Of a stretch of 64,000 nt of DNA, positions 46,956 to 60,290 are shown in pieces. The notes under the pieces are model-generated. The model was not told the origin of the DNA and did no database searches. It saw nothing but the letters and a program-made list of their open reading frames with translations. Position 1 is the stretch's first letter. Each line of letters starts with the position of its first letter. The translations under genes and the position numbers were made by a program. The DNA comes from Monomorium pharaonis (Eukaryota > Arthropoda > Insecta > Hymenoptera > Formicidae): assembly GCF_013373865.1 (NCBI RefSeq), contig NC_050472.1, positions 21,016,636 to 21,080,635 of the forward strand, written 5' to 3'.

Positions 46956-47742
46956 TAATATTAAAAGTACATGTAGCATAACATTCCATGTCTTCTGACA
47001 AGTTACGCGATTTATCAAGTATAATAACTATTTGCAATACAGTTTTAATCAGAGAACATATTTTGTGCGCGTAAAGCATGAGAATTCGAAGGTTGCTGCT
47101 TATCGAATAAAATTTTTATGACGAGATTTTAACATTAATGATTGTATTTTCATGTAATCATTAACGATATTATATGTCACTTAGGATGAGACCACACGGG
47201 GCCTTATATAAATGATCTATTTACTGTTGAGAAGCTCGTATCGCATTCTCAGATTATAAAGATGGGCGTATACATTTTGTAAAAGGAAAGATGTGTATAT
47301 AGAATGTTCAATTTCTCAAACAAATATATTCTATTAAAGAAGAAAAATAATAAATTTGTATTGCGTAAAAAATTACTTTTTACGAGATTACTTGTCACTC
47401 CAATATAAAATAGTAACGTCAACTTTATTCAGTGTGCAGTATGTTACAAGTCAGTAAATTATTTATTTATTAATTGATTGATCCTAGGAGCAAATAAGCA
47501 ATCTAAGATGCTTTTTCTGACATCTTTCAAGTGTCTGTACTGAGAAATGTCTGTTTTCACTGGCGGTTTTCTTTTTCTTCAGATCTTTGAATACTTCGAA
47601 ATAATTATCTTCGAAAATTTCAATAATTATTAAAGATAAGCAACCGATTAGTTTCGTCGGAGCCTCGCCAACTGTCAAAACTATAGAACACTTTCTCAGG
47701 ATGCATCTCAAGTGAAATAAATTAGTGACAGAGATTAAAAGG
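46956..47742. other. Convergent 3' ends of the homeobox gene and Cul2
   Basis: About 790 bases between the two stop codons, AT-rich, with AATAAA-like hexamers on both strands. It should consist mainly of the two 3' UTRs. Confidence 0.5.
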
Positions 47743-50517
47743 TTACGCAATGTATGAGTACTCGTCCGCACTATTTGGCGCACGTTCGATATACTGTTTG
47801 TCTATCAGGGTTTCAATGCACTTCTTAATCATTCCGATAGAAGGTGCAAAAGTAACTTTTGATTGACTCAGCACCTGAAAGATGACAGAATTACATTAGA
47901 CACCAGCTGCGCAAGACGATTATCGTGTGACTTTAAACTAAATTCACGAAACTATCAACTCACCTCCTGTATGAGCTGATTGTGTCTCAATACCTTACGA
48001 CTCTTCATAATACGAACTATAGCCGCCTGCAGGAACATCTTTCTGTCTTCATCTACACTGCGATGCGTGGCTTCCGCATCCTGCGGCGCGTCTCGCTGCA
48101 GTACGCCCGTTACACGAAACTTGGTTCTTTTGTTCGAGTAATTGAAATTGAGCGTGAGGACAGTATCTTCCTGTAATTCGCCGTCGTCGGACTTGTTGAG
48201 GATTTTACAGTCTACGAGACTGGCGGCATGCTTGACCAACTGGTCGTGCGATAGACGTAACGAAGTGGCCGCCTCCTTGCACGGTATCGCGTCGCATTGC
48301 TCGAAGAGTAACAGTAACGCCATTTGATACGTTTGCACAGTGACTAAATACGGTTTCTTCAAGTAGTTGAACTTAAGCTCACCCTGACTCAGATGGTGCA
48401 GCCACGTGAGCTTTCGGCCACTAAACTGCATGTGGTAAAACGACTCAAAAGCTTGGATGGATTTCTCCAGCTCCTGTGGAATATGAAACGGGCCAGGCGA
48501 CGGTGGTAACCCAAGCGGCCAAGCGCCGGCTTGCAACACTTTGACCGCGAAACCGGTACCCAATTGATTCTCACCCTCGCCCTCCCGCAAGGTTGCCGTG
48601 AACTTCGCGTTGAGATCTGCAGAGACAGACATGTCTGTAAACATGCGATGAAGCTTGTTCGTAAATTCGTAACCACATGCCCGTTTCAGATCGTCGATCA
48701 TCATCTCCTCGGCATCCATCGACTGTGACTGCTGATGTATCAGTCGTTTCGCCAGCATACGCGAATAGAATTTCTGGAACACGTCCTTATCGTCCACGTA
48801 CTTGAACACAATTATCGAACGTTTCAATTTATTTTCGATTTCACTTTCGGAGGCAGTTCTTGGAGATTTCTTCAGTAGAGTGTCGCAATATTTCGCCAAC
48901 TAAATAAAAGATACATATTACGTTATAAGAAACTGTATCCTAAGTTGAAATTATAGTTTCTAAACAACTTACCAATTCCGGAGCTCGGACAGGTGTTTTC
49001 GGAGAGGATCTGTAATTCACGATCGCGGAACAAGCTTTATCGAGAGCACCTACGAAACTTTGATCTGAATTGAATACTTCCTTAATCATTTCTGAATATT
49101 TAGAATGTACATTTAACATATTCTCCACAAACTGTATGTACACCTAAAATTAGAAATTCAGTTTTTTTATAAAAAAATGTTTATAAATATGTATTTTTCT
49201 TTTCATTCAATTATACTCACATTTTCTCCACACAAAGGTCCAATTTCCTGTAGTCCTTGTAACTTAATGTGACGGGTGAGATGTTGCACGAGTGGATCTA
49301 AGCCTCCTGGAAGAGACCTTAGTAATGGATAAAGAAGAGCCAAATCTCGTCTGCGTTCATTTTTTATCATTATTTCAGCCTCTGAATGAAGTAAATCTAC
49401 ATATGCAGCTACCATTTTATCCTCACAGCATGCTTTAACCTGTAACAAACGTTGCCATTGTTTATCGTAACTCAAATTACTTTTAAAACATGTAGGAAAA
49501 ACGATAACGTACTTTTGCTACAGAACTCTTATGAAGGAACTTGTAAGCTCGTGCCTCTTCTTGAGCGAGTCTCCACGTTACTTTTTCTATGTAACGCGTC
49601 ACATCCGAAAATTGTAGCAACACTGTTGCTTCTGCTGTATAAAAGTCTCCACTAGCCTTTAAAAAAGGCTCCTCGAAAATTTCTTGATACAACTAAAAAG
49701 AAAAAGGAACAAAATTTAATTCACCAAATAATTCTCTGAAAAAATAAAGAGACCTTTCTTCGCTCACAAAAGCAAAAATCTATAACTTATGTAACTTATT
49801 GGTGTTATTACGTTTAATTGGCCTTTCATCTTGTGCTCTTCAACTCGAACGAAACTTGCTATGACCCCACAAATAACGTCAGTCGGTGCCAGTAATGTCA
49901 TATCTCTGTCAGCATTGATACACGTGAGCAGAAGAGAGACAAGTTTATCCTTGAGCGGTATTATCATCTTCTTCTTCCAAATGTCCAGGCCCAGCTCACC
50001 AATCTCCATTTGCTCCTGGCACTCTTCCTCCCTATTGTGCAAACTTGTGCCATAGATGAGCTCTGCCTCAGAGAGCTTCTGCTTTTTGATGTGTTGTTGA
50101 TTGAGATACAAGTATAAGCTGTGCAGGTAGTAAATGCCCTGCGAGTATTCTGTCCAGGCGCGATAATATGCCGGGAGCAGATCCCACTTGTCCTCATATG
50201 AATTGACCTCTATCAGCAGATGGTCAACATGATTAACCAGAAACCTCTTTGTCTCGTCGTACAGACGATCCGCTAATGGCTCGGGATATGCAACGCATAG
50301 AGAATAGACATCACTGCAATCATAACATACATACACTTAGCACTCAAGACACTTCTTTCTGCGCCAGATGTAAAAAAAATGACTCAAAGATCTTGTACCT
50401 AAATCTGTCGTTCCATATAGCACGAGGGATGTTTGCCAACGTGATCACACCCTTAATAGTCTCTTGCAGTACATGCCATGTCTGATTAAAATCCACCCTC
50501 TTGGGTTTCAGTGACAT
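47743..50517 (-). CDS. Cul2: Cullin-2
   Basis: A 752-residue scaffold of the elongin B/C-Cullin-2-VHL ubiquitin ligases. Exons: 50399-50517, 49812-50313, 49513-49692, 49221-49439, 48973-49143, 47964-48899 and 47743-47874. The N-terminus MSLKPKRVDFNQTW is the Cullin-2 signature (vertebrate MSLKPRVVDFDETW). The cullin-repeat stalk follows (DVYSLCVAYPEPLADRLYDE; MEIGELGLDIWKKKMI). The cullin homology domain has VFKYVDDKDVFQKFYSRMLA, KRACGYEFTNKLHRMFTDMS and VLQAGAWPL. Near the C-terminus is the winged-helix B region with the neddylation site in IVRIMKSRKVLRHNQLIQE (lysine about 696), ending EYSYIA as cullins do. Length and every motif are normal, so it should be active. An intron in the 5' leader is suggested by TTTTGCAG near 50600 on the minus strand. 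Confidence 0.97.
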
Positions 50518-50963
50518 CCTTTCCACTGGTAACACTCGATCACAATGCTACGACTACTGAATCCTCAGGGGAGCGTACACTCGCTGTACACTAAAAACCT
50601 GCAAAACAGCAAAGTCATTCGTATGACTTATTTACATATGGAATCTACCATCATATATTTGTAGCACGTGTACGTAGATGCGTGATATGTAGATAGACTC
50701 GACTTGCACAAGAATCAAAGGACCAGGAGTCGGCTATGTTTCAAAATAAAACGGGAGCGCATCCCAAATCGAACAATCCCCTGAAAGTGTAAGGACAGAG
50801 AGAACTGACGGGCCGTTTACATTGACTTTTGTTTGTATGTTTGCACATCGTCGGTTTAAAAATAACGTAAAAGTAAAATACACCACACACGCGCGCACAT
50901 CTCATCACGGCCGCGTTCTAAATATCTCCCCCGCGCTCTCCGCCACGGAGGCAAGGTGACGCA

Positions 50964-50989
50964 TTCTCTCTCTCTCTCTCTTTCTCTTC
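50964..50989. repeat. (CT)n microsatellite
   Basis: A CT run ending in TTTCTC. Confidence 0.9.
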
Positions 50990-51221
50990 TCCTCGCGAGA
51001 ATTCTCAAACTCTTAAATGACCTCGGTAAGTCGCACGTAAACAGCCAACCCGTTCACAGGGCCTGGTCGAATCTAATGGCGCGTGGCCGTCACGCCGCCC
51101 CTGGAGTGCGTGCGTGCGATGCCACGCGCGTTGCGAAATATCGATTCGAACAAAGGGGGACAACGCGTTTCGTTTTTTCTTCCACTTAGGAAGGGGACGT
51201 GGCGGGGAGTCAAGGAAGTTC

Positions 51222-51243
51222 GATCTCTCTCTCTCTCTCTCTT
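51222..51243. repeat. (CT)n microsatellite
   Basis: A second, very similar CT run followed by TTTCGCGCGCG. Confidence 0.9.
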
Positions 51244-52697
51244 TCGCGCGCGTGGGACTATATCACACGCGTGTGCCCGTCATTGAAGGAGAGGAGGAGA
51301 GGGACAGAGGTACCACACAGCTGACTGGCTGGACAAATTCAGATGGACCGCGTGCCGTGGCCGACCTAACCAAAGAATCCCCCAGCGCGAGAGAAACGCG
51401 CCCCTTCCCCGATGACGATGACGACGACGGGCTGACGAAACGTACCGGGCCGTTTATTTTTGGGGCGGGGACGCGAGTCGTCATTCGCTGCGGGACGATG
51501 CATGATACTCGCGGCGACACGCCGAGCGCATCTTTCGTCGTCGTGGCCCCCACGACGACCTGCGAATCTCGCCCGCGCTGTTGAGTGCTGTTTCCACGCT
51601 TCTCCGTTTCCGCCTGTGTGTCCGTCCACGCGCGCTCTCGTGTCACCGACGTCGCTCGATCTCCTTGTCCTTCTCCGCCTGCTGCGTTGCAGCTGATCGC
51701 AGGCTTCGTTCGAACTGAAATTCGGAGTACAGCGGACTAGCGGAGAGTACGCGCGCGGGGCTCGTGGTGGTGCTTTCTCCCGTCCCCCCCGTTGCCTCCC
51801 GTGCTCCGCGCGCATTGAATCCTCAATAACATAGCGCGCCCTCTTCGCGCGCAAGCGTGTGCGCCGCGTGGATCTCATTCGCCCTCGTAGCCCTCGTACG
51901 TGTGCGTCAGCCATTGACCGTGCGATATGTAGGTCACGTGCATTGAGGGGGAAAGCAGTTGTCAATTCGACTAAATTTTATCTTATTTGATTAAATTTTC
52001 TTTATGCGTTTATAACGTAGGGTGCGATCCGTTCGACGCTGCGCTTCGGAGCACTCTTCGATTAGTCAATTTATAAAATTCTTCGTTCTAATTGGTCAAT
52101 CAAGTAGTTCGAAGCATTAATTTTCTATGGCATCAAATAGCGTCTATAAATACATAAAACATTTTTAGTGAAAGGTCGAGTATTTATATATGTTTAAAAA
52201 TTATCATATATAAATTGAAACAATAAAACATTAAACGTTGAACTTTCATTTCAAGATATATTTAATTGAAATATCTAAATATTTGAACTAAAAAAGTTTA
52301 GTCAAATTGAAAAGCACGTATAATAAATTAATTTATGTATTACTCCCAAATTTTTCTACAAAAAATCTCTTTTTTTTATATATTTTTTGAAAATAAATTT
52401 CCAATACATTTATGAATATTTACGATAAAATGTTTTATGCGTCTGAGAAGAAAATCGGTTGTTTTTCTTTTATTTTTAGAAAGAAATGCGCATTATTTTT
52501 TTTCTAGCCTTTCGATTTATTCTCGTTATTTTCCTCCCTTCTTCTACTTGAGCGCATGATTACGTGTACGCTTCTATGTTGTTTATAACTCGTGGTCGTG
52601 ACTCGCATTTCTTCCGACGCGTCTCGGCTGACTGCCCGTAGCTGACGTTTCTATTGTAAAGTGTCTATTGCAAAGTGTCAGATATTTGGAGGAGAAG

Positions 52698-53651
52698 ATG
52701 GTGAGTGTTTATCTGTTAAAAAGTATTCCTCGCGTTCCGTTTTGCATTGTCCCGTGATGGACTTTCTCACTTGATCGCGGAAAAATAGGCGGGAGATTGA
52801 TTGCTCCCGCGATCAGAAGAGGTTACGTTGCCACCTTCTGTATCGATGACAACGCACGTTTGCAACGGGCTATCGCGCCACATCTCCTCGTATTTCGATG
52901 CGTTTTTCAAATATATGTCTTTCTCTTTTCTCCGTAGAGCATCCTCGCGTACAATGGCGGTGCCGTGATAGCCATGAAGGGCAAGAATTGCGTGGCCATC
53001 GCGGCCGATCGCAGATTCGGCATACAGGCCCAGACGATAATGTGCGACTTCCAAAAGATCTACGAGATGGGACCGCATCTATATGTCAGTCTACCCGGCC
53101 TCGCCACCGACACCCAGACCGTTATGGAGAGGCTGCGGTTCCGTCTAAACTTGTATGAGCTCAAGGAGAACCGGAGGATCAATCCAAAAACATTCACCGC
53201 CATGATCTCGAATCTTCTCTACGAGAGGAGATTTGGCCCGTATTTTGTCGAGCCTATAGTCGCTGGACTGGATCCAGTCACGTTTGAGCCATTCATCTGC
53301 AATATGGACCTGATAGGCTCAAGAAACATGGCTGAGGACTTTGTGGTAGGTGGCACATGTACGGAGCAACTTTACGGCATGTGTGAGTCATTGTATGAGA
53401 AAAATCTGGGACCTGAGGAGTTATTCGAGACTGTTAGTCAAGCTTTAGTCAATGCATTTGATCGGGATGCGATATCTGGATGGGGAGCTGTTGTTTATAT
53501 TATGTAAGTATCTTGACAGAATGACGACGCACCTGTTTTTTATATATTAATATTTAATAACATTGCGCGAATTAAATGTTTGTGCTTTTTTATTCTTTTC
53601 AGAGAAAAGGACAAGGTCACAAAAAGGACTGTCAAAACGCGAATGGATTAA
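52698..53651 (+). CDS. PSMB3: Proteasome subunit beta type-3
   Basis: A non-catalytic beta subunit of the 20S proteasome core, 205 residues. Exons: 52698-52700 (only the ATG), 52938-53503 and 53603-53651. The first coding exon is a single codon followed at once by GTGAGT; the second starts AGC after CCGTAG, giving the conserved MSILAYNGGAVIAMKGKNC. Other family blocks are VAIAADRRFGIQAQTI, FQKIYEMGPHLYVSLPGLAT, NLLYERRFGPYFVEPIVAGL and GWGAVVYIIEKDKVTKRTVK. There is no threonine at a processed N-terminus, as expected for beta-3. Length equals the human protein. Reading past the second donor would give a false end (VYIM), so the third exon is needed. It is divergent from Cul2. Confidence 0.98.
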
Positions 53652-56472
53652 ACAGGTGTGCTTTTTATATCAATATATGTGGTAAAAGTCTCATAATTAT
53701 TGTTGTAACTAAGGCTAAGAAATGTAAACAAAAACCTATGAATAGCTTTAAATTAATTAAACCCCTGATGTTAGTTTTAATGTTTTAAAACGTTTTAATT
53801 GCGTTTGTTATGTCGCTCTCGAACAATTTTTTTTTTTTGACAATTTTTTCAACTAATTAAAAAAATTTATTCAAAATTAGATAAAACATGAACGAAGAAT
53901 GTCTATAATTTTGTTTCATTAGCGTTTTGTTGAAAAGGCATGTGCGATATGTAATTACGCGAATATTTGTGTTTATATTTTTTAATCACGAGAGGCGACA
54001 TCTGCAAGATATTGCAGTATTGCTATCATCAATCTCTTCGGATAATACAGTAGTTTATGTTGTCTGGTGAAGGCAGATTACCAGTCAAGCAATTAACATT
54101 TTTTGTTCGCGAATTGCCTACGTGATGTCGCTGCTAGTATTTTAAATGTCTTGCATTATTCAGGATTTTCGATCAACTCCAATTAACTTAGAAATCAACA
54201 GATTAAATTTATAAATTGCTAACTGCAAAATTTACAACTAATGTATTTTGTTATATTATCCATTTTCTGTAAATTATAATTTATACATGTACTTTATAAT
54301 ACTTTCAATTAATAATTTTTTAATTAGGATAATTAGGGATAATTAGTTTCAATAGTTATGCGGCAATTTATAAATTTAATACTGACTTTTTTTAAGTTAG
54401 AGACTGGTCGGAGTTGGTGAAATTGCTTTTCAATATTTAGGAATTTTTTTAGGAAAGTGGATATTTAAAAAAATGTTCTTTTTCTTTTATTTATTATTCT
54501 TTAAACTGGTTTTCTAGTTCTTAAAATAAAAAATATGAATACATCTGACCATGATCTTAGAGATTTCCCAATGAAGACTGAATGTAAAATATTATTTTAA
54601 TCAAAACATTTATAGCAATTGTAGGAACCAGTAAATAAATAAATGGCGTTAAAAATGTTTGATTTTTACTTTATTTTTTTTATATTTTTGAGCCTTGAAG
54701 ATAAAAAAAAATAAAATTATTACAATAATTCTTGTTTCGACGATTCTACTTGTAATCTATTCGAAAGTATTTTATTTATAATCTATAAAATAATAATGAT
54801 GTTTGAATTTTTAATCTTTAATTCAGTAAGATCCGGAATTAGTCATAAATCGTGCAGAGATCAAATGTATCTATTGTCAATACATTATCATACTATATCT
54901 TTTTCATTAAAAAATAGGAAATTAATATTTAAACAACAATAAATAAAAGGACAAATTAAAAAATTCATCCATTTTTCCAAAAAATTCCTAAATGCCTCTT
55001 TAAAAAATTAGCACAACAAAGTAAATAATTTCTTTAAAGTAAAACTTTTTAGAAACGCATTAACCGTAGTAGAAGAGCATGAGATAAGGTGGACGCGAAT
55101 ACGAAAAAGGAACGCAATTTCGTCGAGGTATGATAAGGTAAAAATGAAACGTCCATTCGATTTTGATAAGAAGATGGATATTAAGGAATCGAATTACTGA
55201 GGCGCCTTAATACTTGTCTATCAACTGTTAGGTGACAAATTTTAAGCTTTTTTACGCCCGACGAACATAGGGGTTCGGTTGGCACGTGGCCGCGAGGAAA
55301 CGATGCAAGGTTGCGTCCAGTAAGCGGACTTTCGGCAGGAACGCAGAAAGGGGGCACCTTGCGCCAGCTGTTCGACGTTCTTGTAGCCTGGAAAAGTCCG
55401 AGTCATTGGGCTTCGCTCTTCTTCTCTTCTCTTTGTCTCTTGTTTGATTAAAGATCGTCCCTGTACACGTAACGTGTACCGTTCTTCAGAGCCGCGAATA
55501 AGGAGTTATATGAAAAATCATTTAGACAAATTTATTATCCTAACCGTAACTTCCTTACGTTACGTGACTTCTACTTTGCATATTTCTAATATTTATATAT
55601 TAATTATTAAGTATACTTCAGTTCCATAAAATTGCGTGCCGACATGGTTTGTGACGCAATCATAAATCGAAGGTAAAAAGTTATATCTTAAATCAATTTG
55701 AGATTTTTTAAAGCTGCTTATAGCATCGTTATGAAATCTAACGATCAAATTAATTTTGAGATACATATTATTTTTAGCTTTAGTTTATAATTGCGACAAA
55801 TCAAGTTGCAACAATTCAAGTCCGACAAGTCACATCGATACGTCTGAAAAATATATTTAATAATTGATATTGAAATATTATTAAGCACCAAGATTTGCTT
55901 TGAAATAGTACCTTCTCTTATTTCTCGTATTACTCGGTCTAATATTCAACTTATCATTGATTATGTACGATTATTAATTATACGGCGATAAAATGTTAAC
56001 TTTTCCTTGAATTGAAGAACAAGAAGGTAATGGAGGAATCGTCCAACGTAAACTCATTTATGGGATTCGAGTGAATACGATACAATGCTACCACGCTCCT
56101 TATCGATCTGGGTAGCACGTGCCCGACCATAAGCGGGTGCAAATGAGTGGGCATAAAAATAAGTGTCGTGCACGGAGTCATACTGACGTACCTTCCTTCT
56201 TCCTTTCTCCTGAGACGCGGTTAAATAGGGAGACAGCTGAAGACGCTCGTGCATCATGCCTGATGCAATATCGCGCGTACCGAATTGTACGTGCACATTG
56301 CGTGCACATAGATTTATGCGTGTGCAAATGAACACGGCGCGAGCTTCTACAGATCGTTAAGTTTTTAAAATACTTTTACAATTTCATGCCGAGATGTAGT
56401 TTTATCTTTCGTAAATAAAAATCCGAACGCAATGGAATACAAGGCGCAACGTTATGAAACTTCATCAATTTC

Positions 56473-56513
56473 GTATCAAGCAATCAAGAACATTTAAAAT
56501 GATTGCTTGATAC
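56473..56513. repeat. 14-base perfect hairpin
   Basis: GTATCAAGCAATCA (56473-56486) and TGATTGCTTGATAC (56500-56513) are exact reverse complements separated by 13 bases. Confidence 0.75.
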
Positions 56514-58452
56514 CGAGTCCTCAAAATTGGGACCGAAGATCGAAAATTAATGTGAAAATCTTGATAGTACAGTTTTTAGTTTTATAAAAATTAATTTACA
56601 CAGGGATCTGATAAGGTCTCAAGTTCTAACAAAAATAATCTTATATTGAGAGTTAAACGTTTGGAAAACGTGTGATGTTTTCAGATTGTTAATACTTCAA
56701 CAACTACACAAACATTTCTCACTTATATGCATTTGGCTTATCAAGTTTCTCGCAATGCGAAAGATTTTATTATTAGATCCAGAAACTACAGATTGCATTT
56801 TTAATTCATTGATTAATCAATTACTTATAAATACAATTTTGTTACATGAAAGTTGCACAGTGTTCAATGCGATCAATCGATGAATTAAAAAAAAAAAACT
56901 CACCTTGTATCACAGCTTGGAAGACGCACGTATGCGACATAAGCGTCATTTGCAGACCGGTGGCAGAGAGTGCCGTGCATTTAAACCGGATCGGATATAA
57001 ACACGAATTACTTATTATCATACACTTGGCCCAGTTTTTGAGTTGCGCGCACGTCGGGGTTGTCTGCGCAATTTTCAGGCCGACGATCGCCGTCTGCACG
57101 CACGCACGTGATGTATGTGCGTATGTATATACGAGTACATTGCACGCGTAACGGGCGCAACCTGTGCGGACGGAGGGCACCGTCAGTTTTCCTCGCTTCT
57201 GTGAGCATATCTGATCAATCGGCGGAAGTGGGTGACGCGCGGACTCGGCACGAGCTTCACGAAACTGGGTCTCGCGGAATCACTGGGGTGACGCAAGTGC
57301 GCTTTTGATATGAAACCGGTTTAATGCTGCTCGAGAATCAGTTTTATCAATCATCTCGGGCCCAGAGTTTTTGTCGAAATTCTACAAAGCTCTGTGACTT
57401 TGCCAAGTCAGAATTCCGATGAGTGAGATTTTGCCTTGCATGCACGAAGCTAATTTGTTGCTAATTGGACATTCGAAGCTTATTTTATGTTACAAATTTA
57501 CCAGATATTATAATTTTTTAGGGAAAACTCGGTTGGAAGTGAAAACCCTTGTCAGTGCAACACTTGTTTCAAATTCTTTTGAAAGATGTATTTAAATAAA
57601 ATTTCAACAAAACACTGTGCGATTTCACTTTATCTCTACATGCATCTCTTGAAGCATTTAATTAAAAAACACAATTATAAATATTTTTTAAATTATTTTA
57701 TACGTTATCGGCTAAGTGTAAAGTTATCGAATCAAGATAATCAATTATCGAATTAAAATAACCATCGTATTACAGTCTGAATTATGTTTTCATTTTCAGA
57801 TCTGCATGTTTTTTTATACGAGGATTTAATTATATTTTGCATTTGCGGTGTAAGCTTAATGTTAGACGAGAAGAAAGTTTTTTTTATGTGGATTTGAGGA
57901 ATTTTTTTTTAGTGGAAAAAAATGTGCATTATAAATATCGAATAATTACCTACATATATCTCAACTCTATTTACTATGTATGTGTGTATGCTTATTTGCA
58001 TATAAAGCACATGCGCATTGCTCATAAATTCAGTATTCACATTTTTAACCTCCTCCCTCCACACCTTGCTCATTGCATTTAATATCGAATCAACCTTTTC
58101 TCGCTTAATTAACCGACGAATATTAACCGACTCTTTTTATGTCCGCGATAATTTTACGCGCCGTTTCGGCTACGGATGTAAAAACGGTAGCGTGACAGCG
58201 TTTGATTCATTCAATAATAATCGTGCAATCAGGTATTTCATACGAAGTCCTTTCAATTTAACTTCTCAAGACGCTCGTTAAGTTTAAAAAAAATAACTAG
58301 TAAACGTAGAGATTCTATAACAAGAGACACAAATGTGCTTCAAGTTTAGAATTCTAAATGTCAACTTACTCGCGTGATAAAAATTTATACGCAATTGCTA
58401 AAGATTGCTTCATACGTTTTCTATGTGTGCTTCTATGCAATTGTATGACAAC

Positions 58453-58592
58453 TAATACAGCAGATATAATAGTAGTTTAACAGTAGGAAGGCACGATATG
58501 TGGAAGAAACTAATTAAATAAAATTAATTGAAATAATTAGTCCTGTTTTTACATATCGATCTGTGTTCTACTAGACATCTATTGCTGTATTA
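58453..58592. mobile_element. Small MITE-like inverted-repeat element
   Basis: The left end TAATACAGCAGATATAATAG and the right end, read in reverse, TAATACAGCAATAGATGTCT-AGTAG, pair over about 24 bases with small gaps. Pairing resumes inside (ATATGTGG / ATATG; ACTAATTA). About 140 bases, no ORF. Confidence 0.6.
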
Positions 58593-59476
58593 ATGTGTCG
58601 AAATGTTACACTAAATGATTCACAGTTAAGAATTTAATGCGTTCTCGAATTATTTTGATACGCTAGCAGCCGTATATAGTCTGTCGTCCGTTGAAAGCAA
58701 ATTTTATTTAGATCATGTACGCACTTCGGATATCAATGCGCGCGAATTTCGTTCAAGTTTCCATATGGGGATCCTTGAGAGCATCGCGTCGGTCCATTTT
58801 TCGGGCCCGACGAAACGGTAATGCCGAAGATTATATATTAAAGGAGATTGCTGCCGCCGCCTTCTCCGGTCGTAAAATGCATAAAGGTTCGAGAGTGTGT
58901 TATTATGATTTCCGAACTTCTCTTCTTCGGCAGCCGAGAGATTTCTCGACACTCGGTTACTTCCGTAACCAGCAACCGTCCCATTAAATGATATTCTTAT
59001 TTCGGCGGGATTAATTGGCTTTCGGATGTGTGTACTGCCAAATTTCAATAATATTGAAATAAATCTTACAATAATTATAAGGCCACCAAATTATGTTATT
59101 ACGTTGAAAATAATGATAATTGCATTTTATAAATGTAATGTTATGCGAAACGAGAGAGAAAAACAGACGGTTTATTCAAATGAAATACGCAATAATAGCT
59201 TTAATAATAATCTTGTAAAGTAAAAAATTATAAGAATCAATTTTTAAGAAAGATATGCATATTGTGCACTAAAACAAATGTACTAATACACATAAAACAG
59301 AAGATTTTTTAAAATTATATACAAGTAACATAATAATATTTTATAGTAGTCGACAATAACGCATAAAAAATTATCTAAACTTCTCTAAGAAGTTCAAAAA
59401 ATAAACATCTTTGTATTATTATTGCATTATTGCGAGGGAACGTATGCGCTCGCGCGGTGCATAGCCGCGTTAGATG

Positions 59477-59503
59477 CAGGTGGTACTTTTGCAGTACCAC
59501 CTG
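59477..59503. repeat. 11-base perfect hairpin with five-base loop
   Basis: CAGGTGGTACT, loop TTTGC, AGTACCACCTG. The flanking TGCA/TGCAG bases add partial pairing. Confidence 0.7.
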
Positions 59504-60243
59504 TGCAGTGCGTTTCGTATACATTTTTTCCGTTGCGGTCCCGCAGAAAGTGCCTTCAAACGAACGCTACGAGTGTCATCGGCAACAATACAGTATTTTA
59601 TAGTTGCCACATTTGTTGGTTGCCTTCTGCGAGTGCGGCGTTCTTCTCGCCTTAATTGCAGACGCAATTAAATGTGAAATCATCGCGGCTACGATTGGCG
59701 GCTTATAATTTTTTTTTTCTGCGTTCGACGCGAGACGTCGTGCGGTCTGTGCCGTAAAAACCGCGATGCGAGTGGTAGTCGAGCTGGTAATCTGGCACAC
59801 TTGGTGAAAAGCGGACTAATTTCCTTCATCGGGTGCCTCGCGATGACACAAACACGGAGCACCATCTGCTCAGGGACCTTTGCTTGCGTCACTACTAAAT
59901 GCGCCGATTATTACAGAGGAAAGCGGGAGGTTTCCAATTATCCCAGATCAAGACCGAGACACTTTTTTTTTCTTCGTCGGCATCGTTTCTTCAAAACGAA
60001 ACTTGCGGCGCGGCGAGTCTTGCGGGACCACCTGGATCAAAAGATTCAGGAGGACCAATCGTTTTTTTTTTTCAGCCGTTATCAGACTTGCCAAAATTGA
60101 CGGGGAGATAAAAGAACAATTCATTGCGAATCGCTAAAGGATGTTACTAAAACGCTTTTAAATTATTTCGCCTATTGAAAAGATCGCTGTGGATATTGAT
60201 GCGAGTATTGATTTGTTACGTGGGAACGTGCCGAATGCTAATG

Positions 60244-60290
60244 CCTTCGTGCCATATGTTAATTAATGACATATGGTGAACTGCCGAAGG
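60244..60290. repeat. Two-part hairpin
   Basis: The inner stem CCATATGT (60252-60259) pairs with ACATATGG (60269-60276); the outer stem CCTTCG (60244-60249) pairs with CGAAGG (60285-60290), with unequal bulges between them. Confidence 0.55.

Larger units (their letters stand above)
50520..52690. other. Interval between divergent Cul2 and PSMB3
   Basis: About 2.2 kb. The first 1.4 kb is CpG-rich with two (CT)n runs (50964-50989, 51222-51243) and overlapping low-complexity frames on both strands; it probably holds the Cul2 promoter. The rest is AT-rich. No gene seen. Confidence 0.55.

Noticed and set aside
51114..51965. Frames of 127-199 codons in the Cul2-PSMB3 gap
   Set aside because: CpG-rich promoter-like sequence with microsatellites; Arg/Ser/Asp-rich translations on both strands without domains.
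59880..60137. 85-codon frame with a resemblance to GT31 galactosyltransferases (FFFFVGIVSS ... RR ... TW)
   Set aside because: Much of the frame is low-complexity poly-T and basic runs, the spacing to the RR-TW motif is off by one residue, and no flanking exons with the DxD region exist. A profile search could reverse this.
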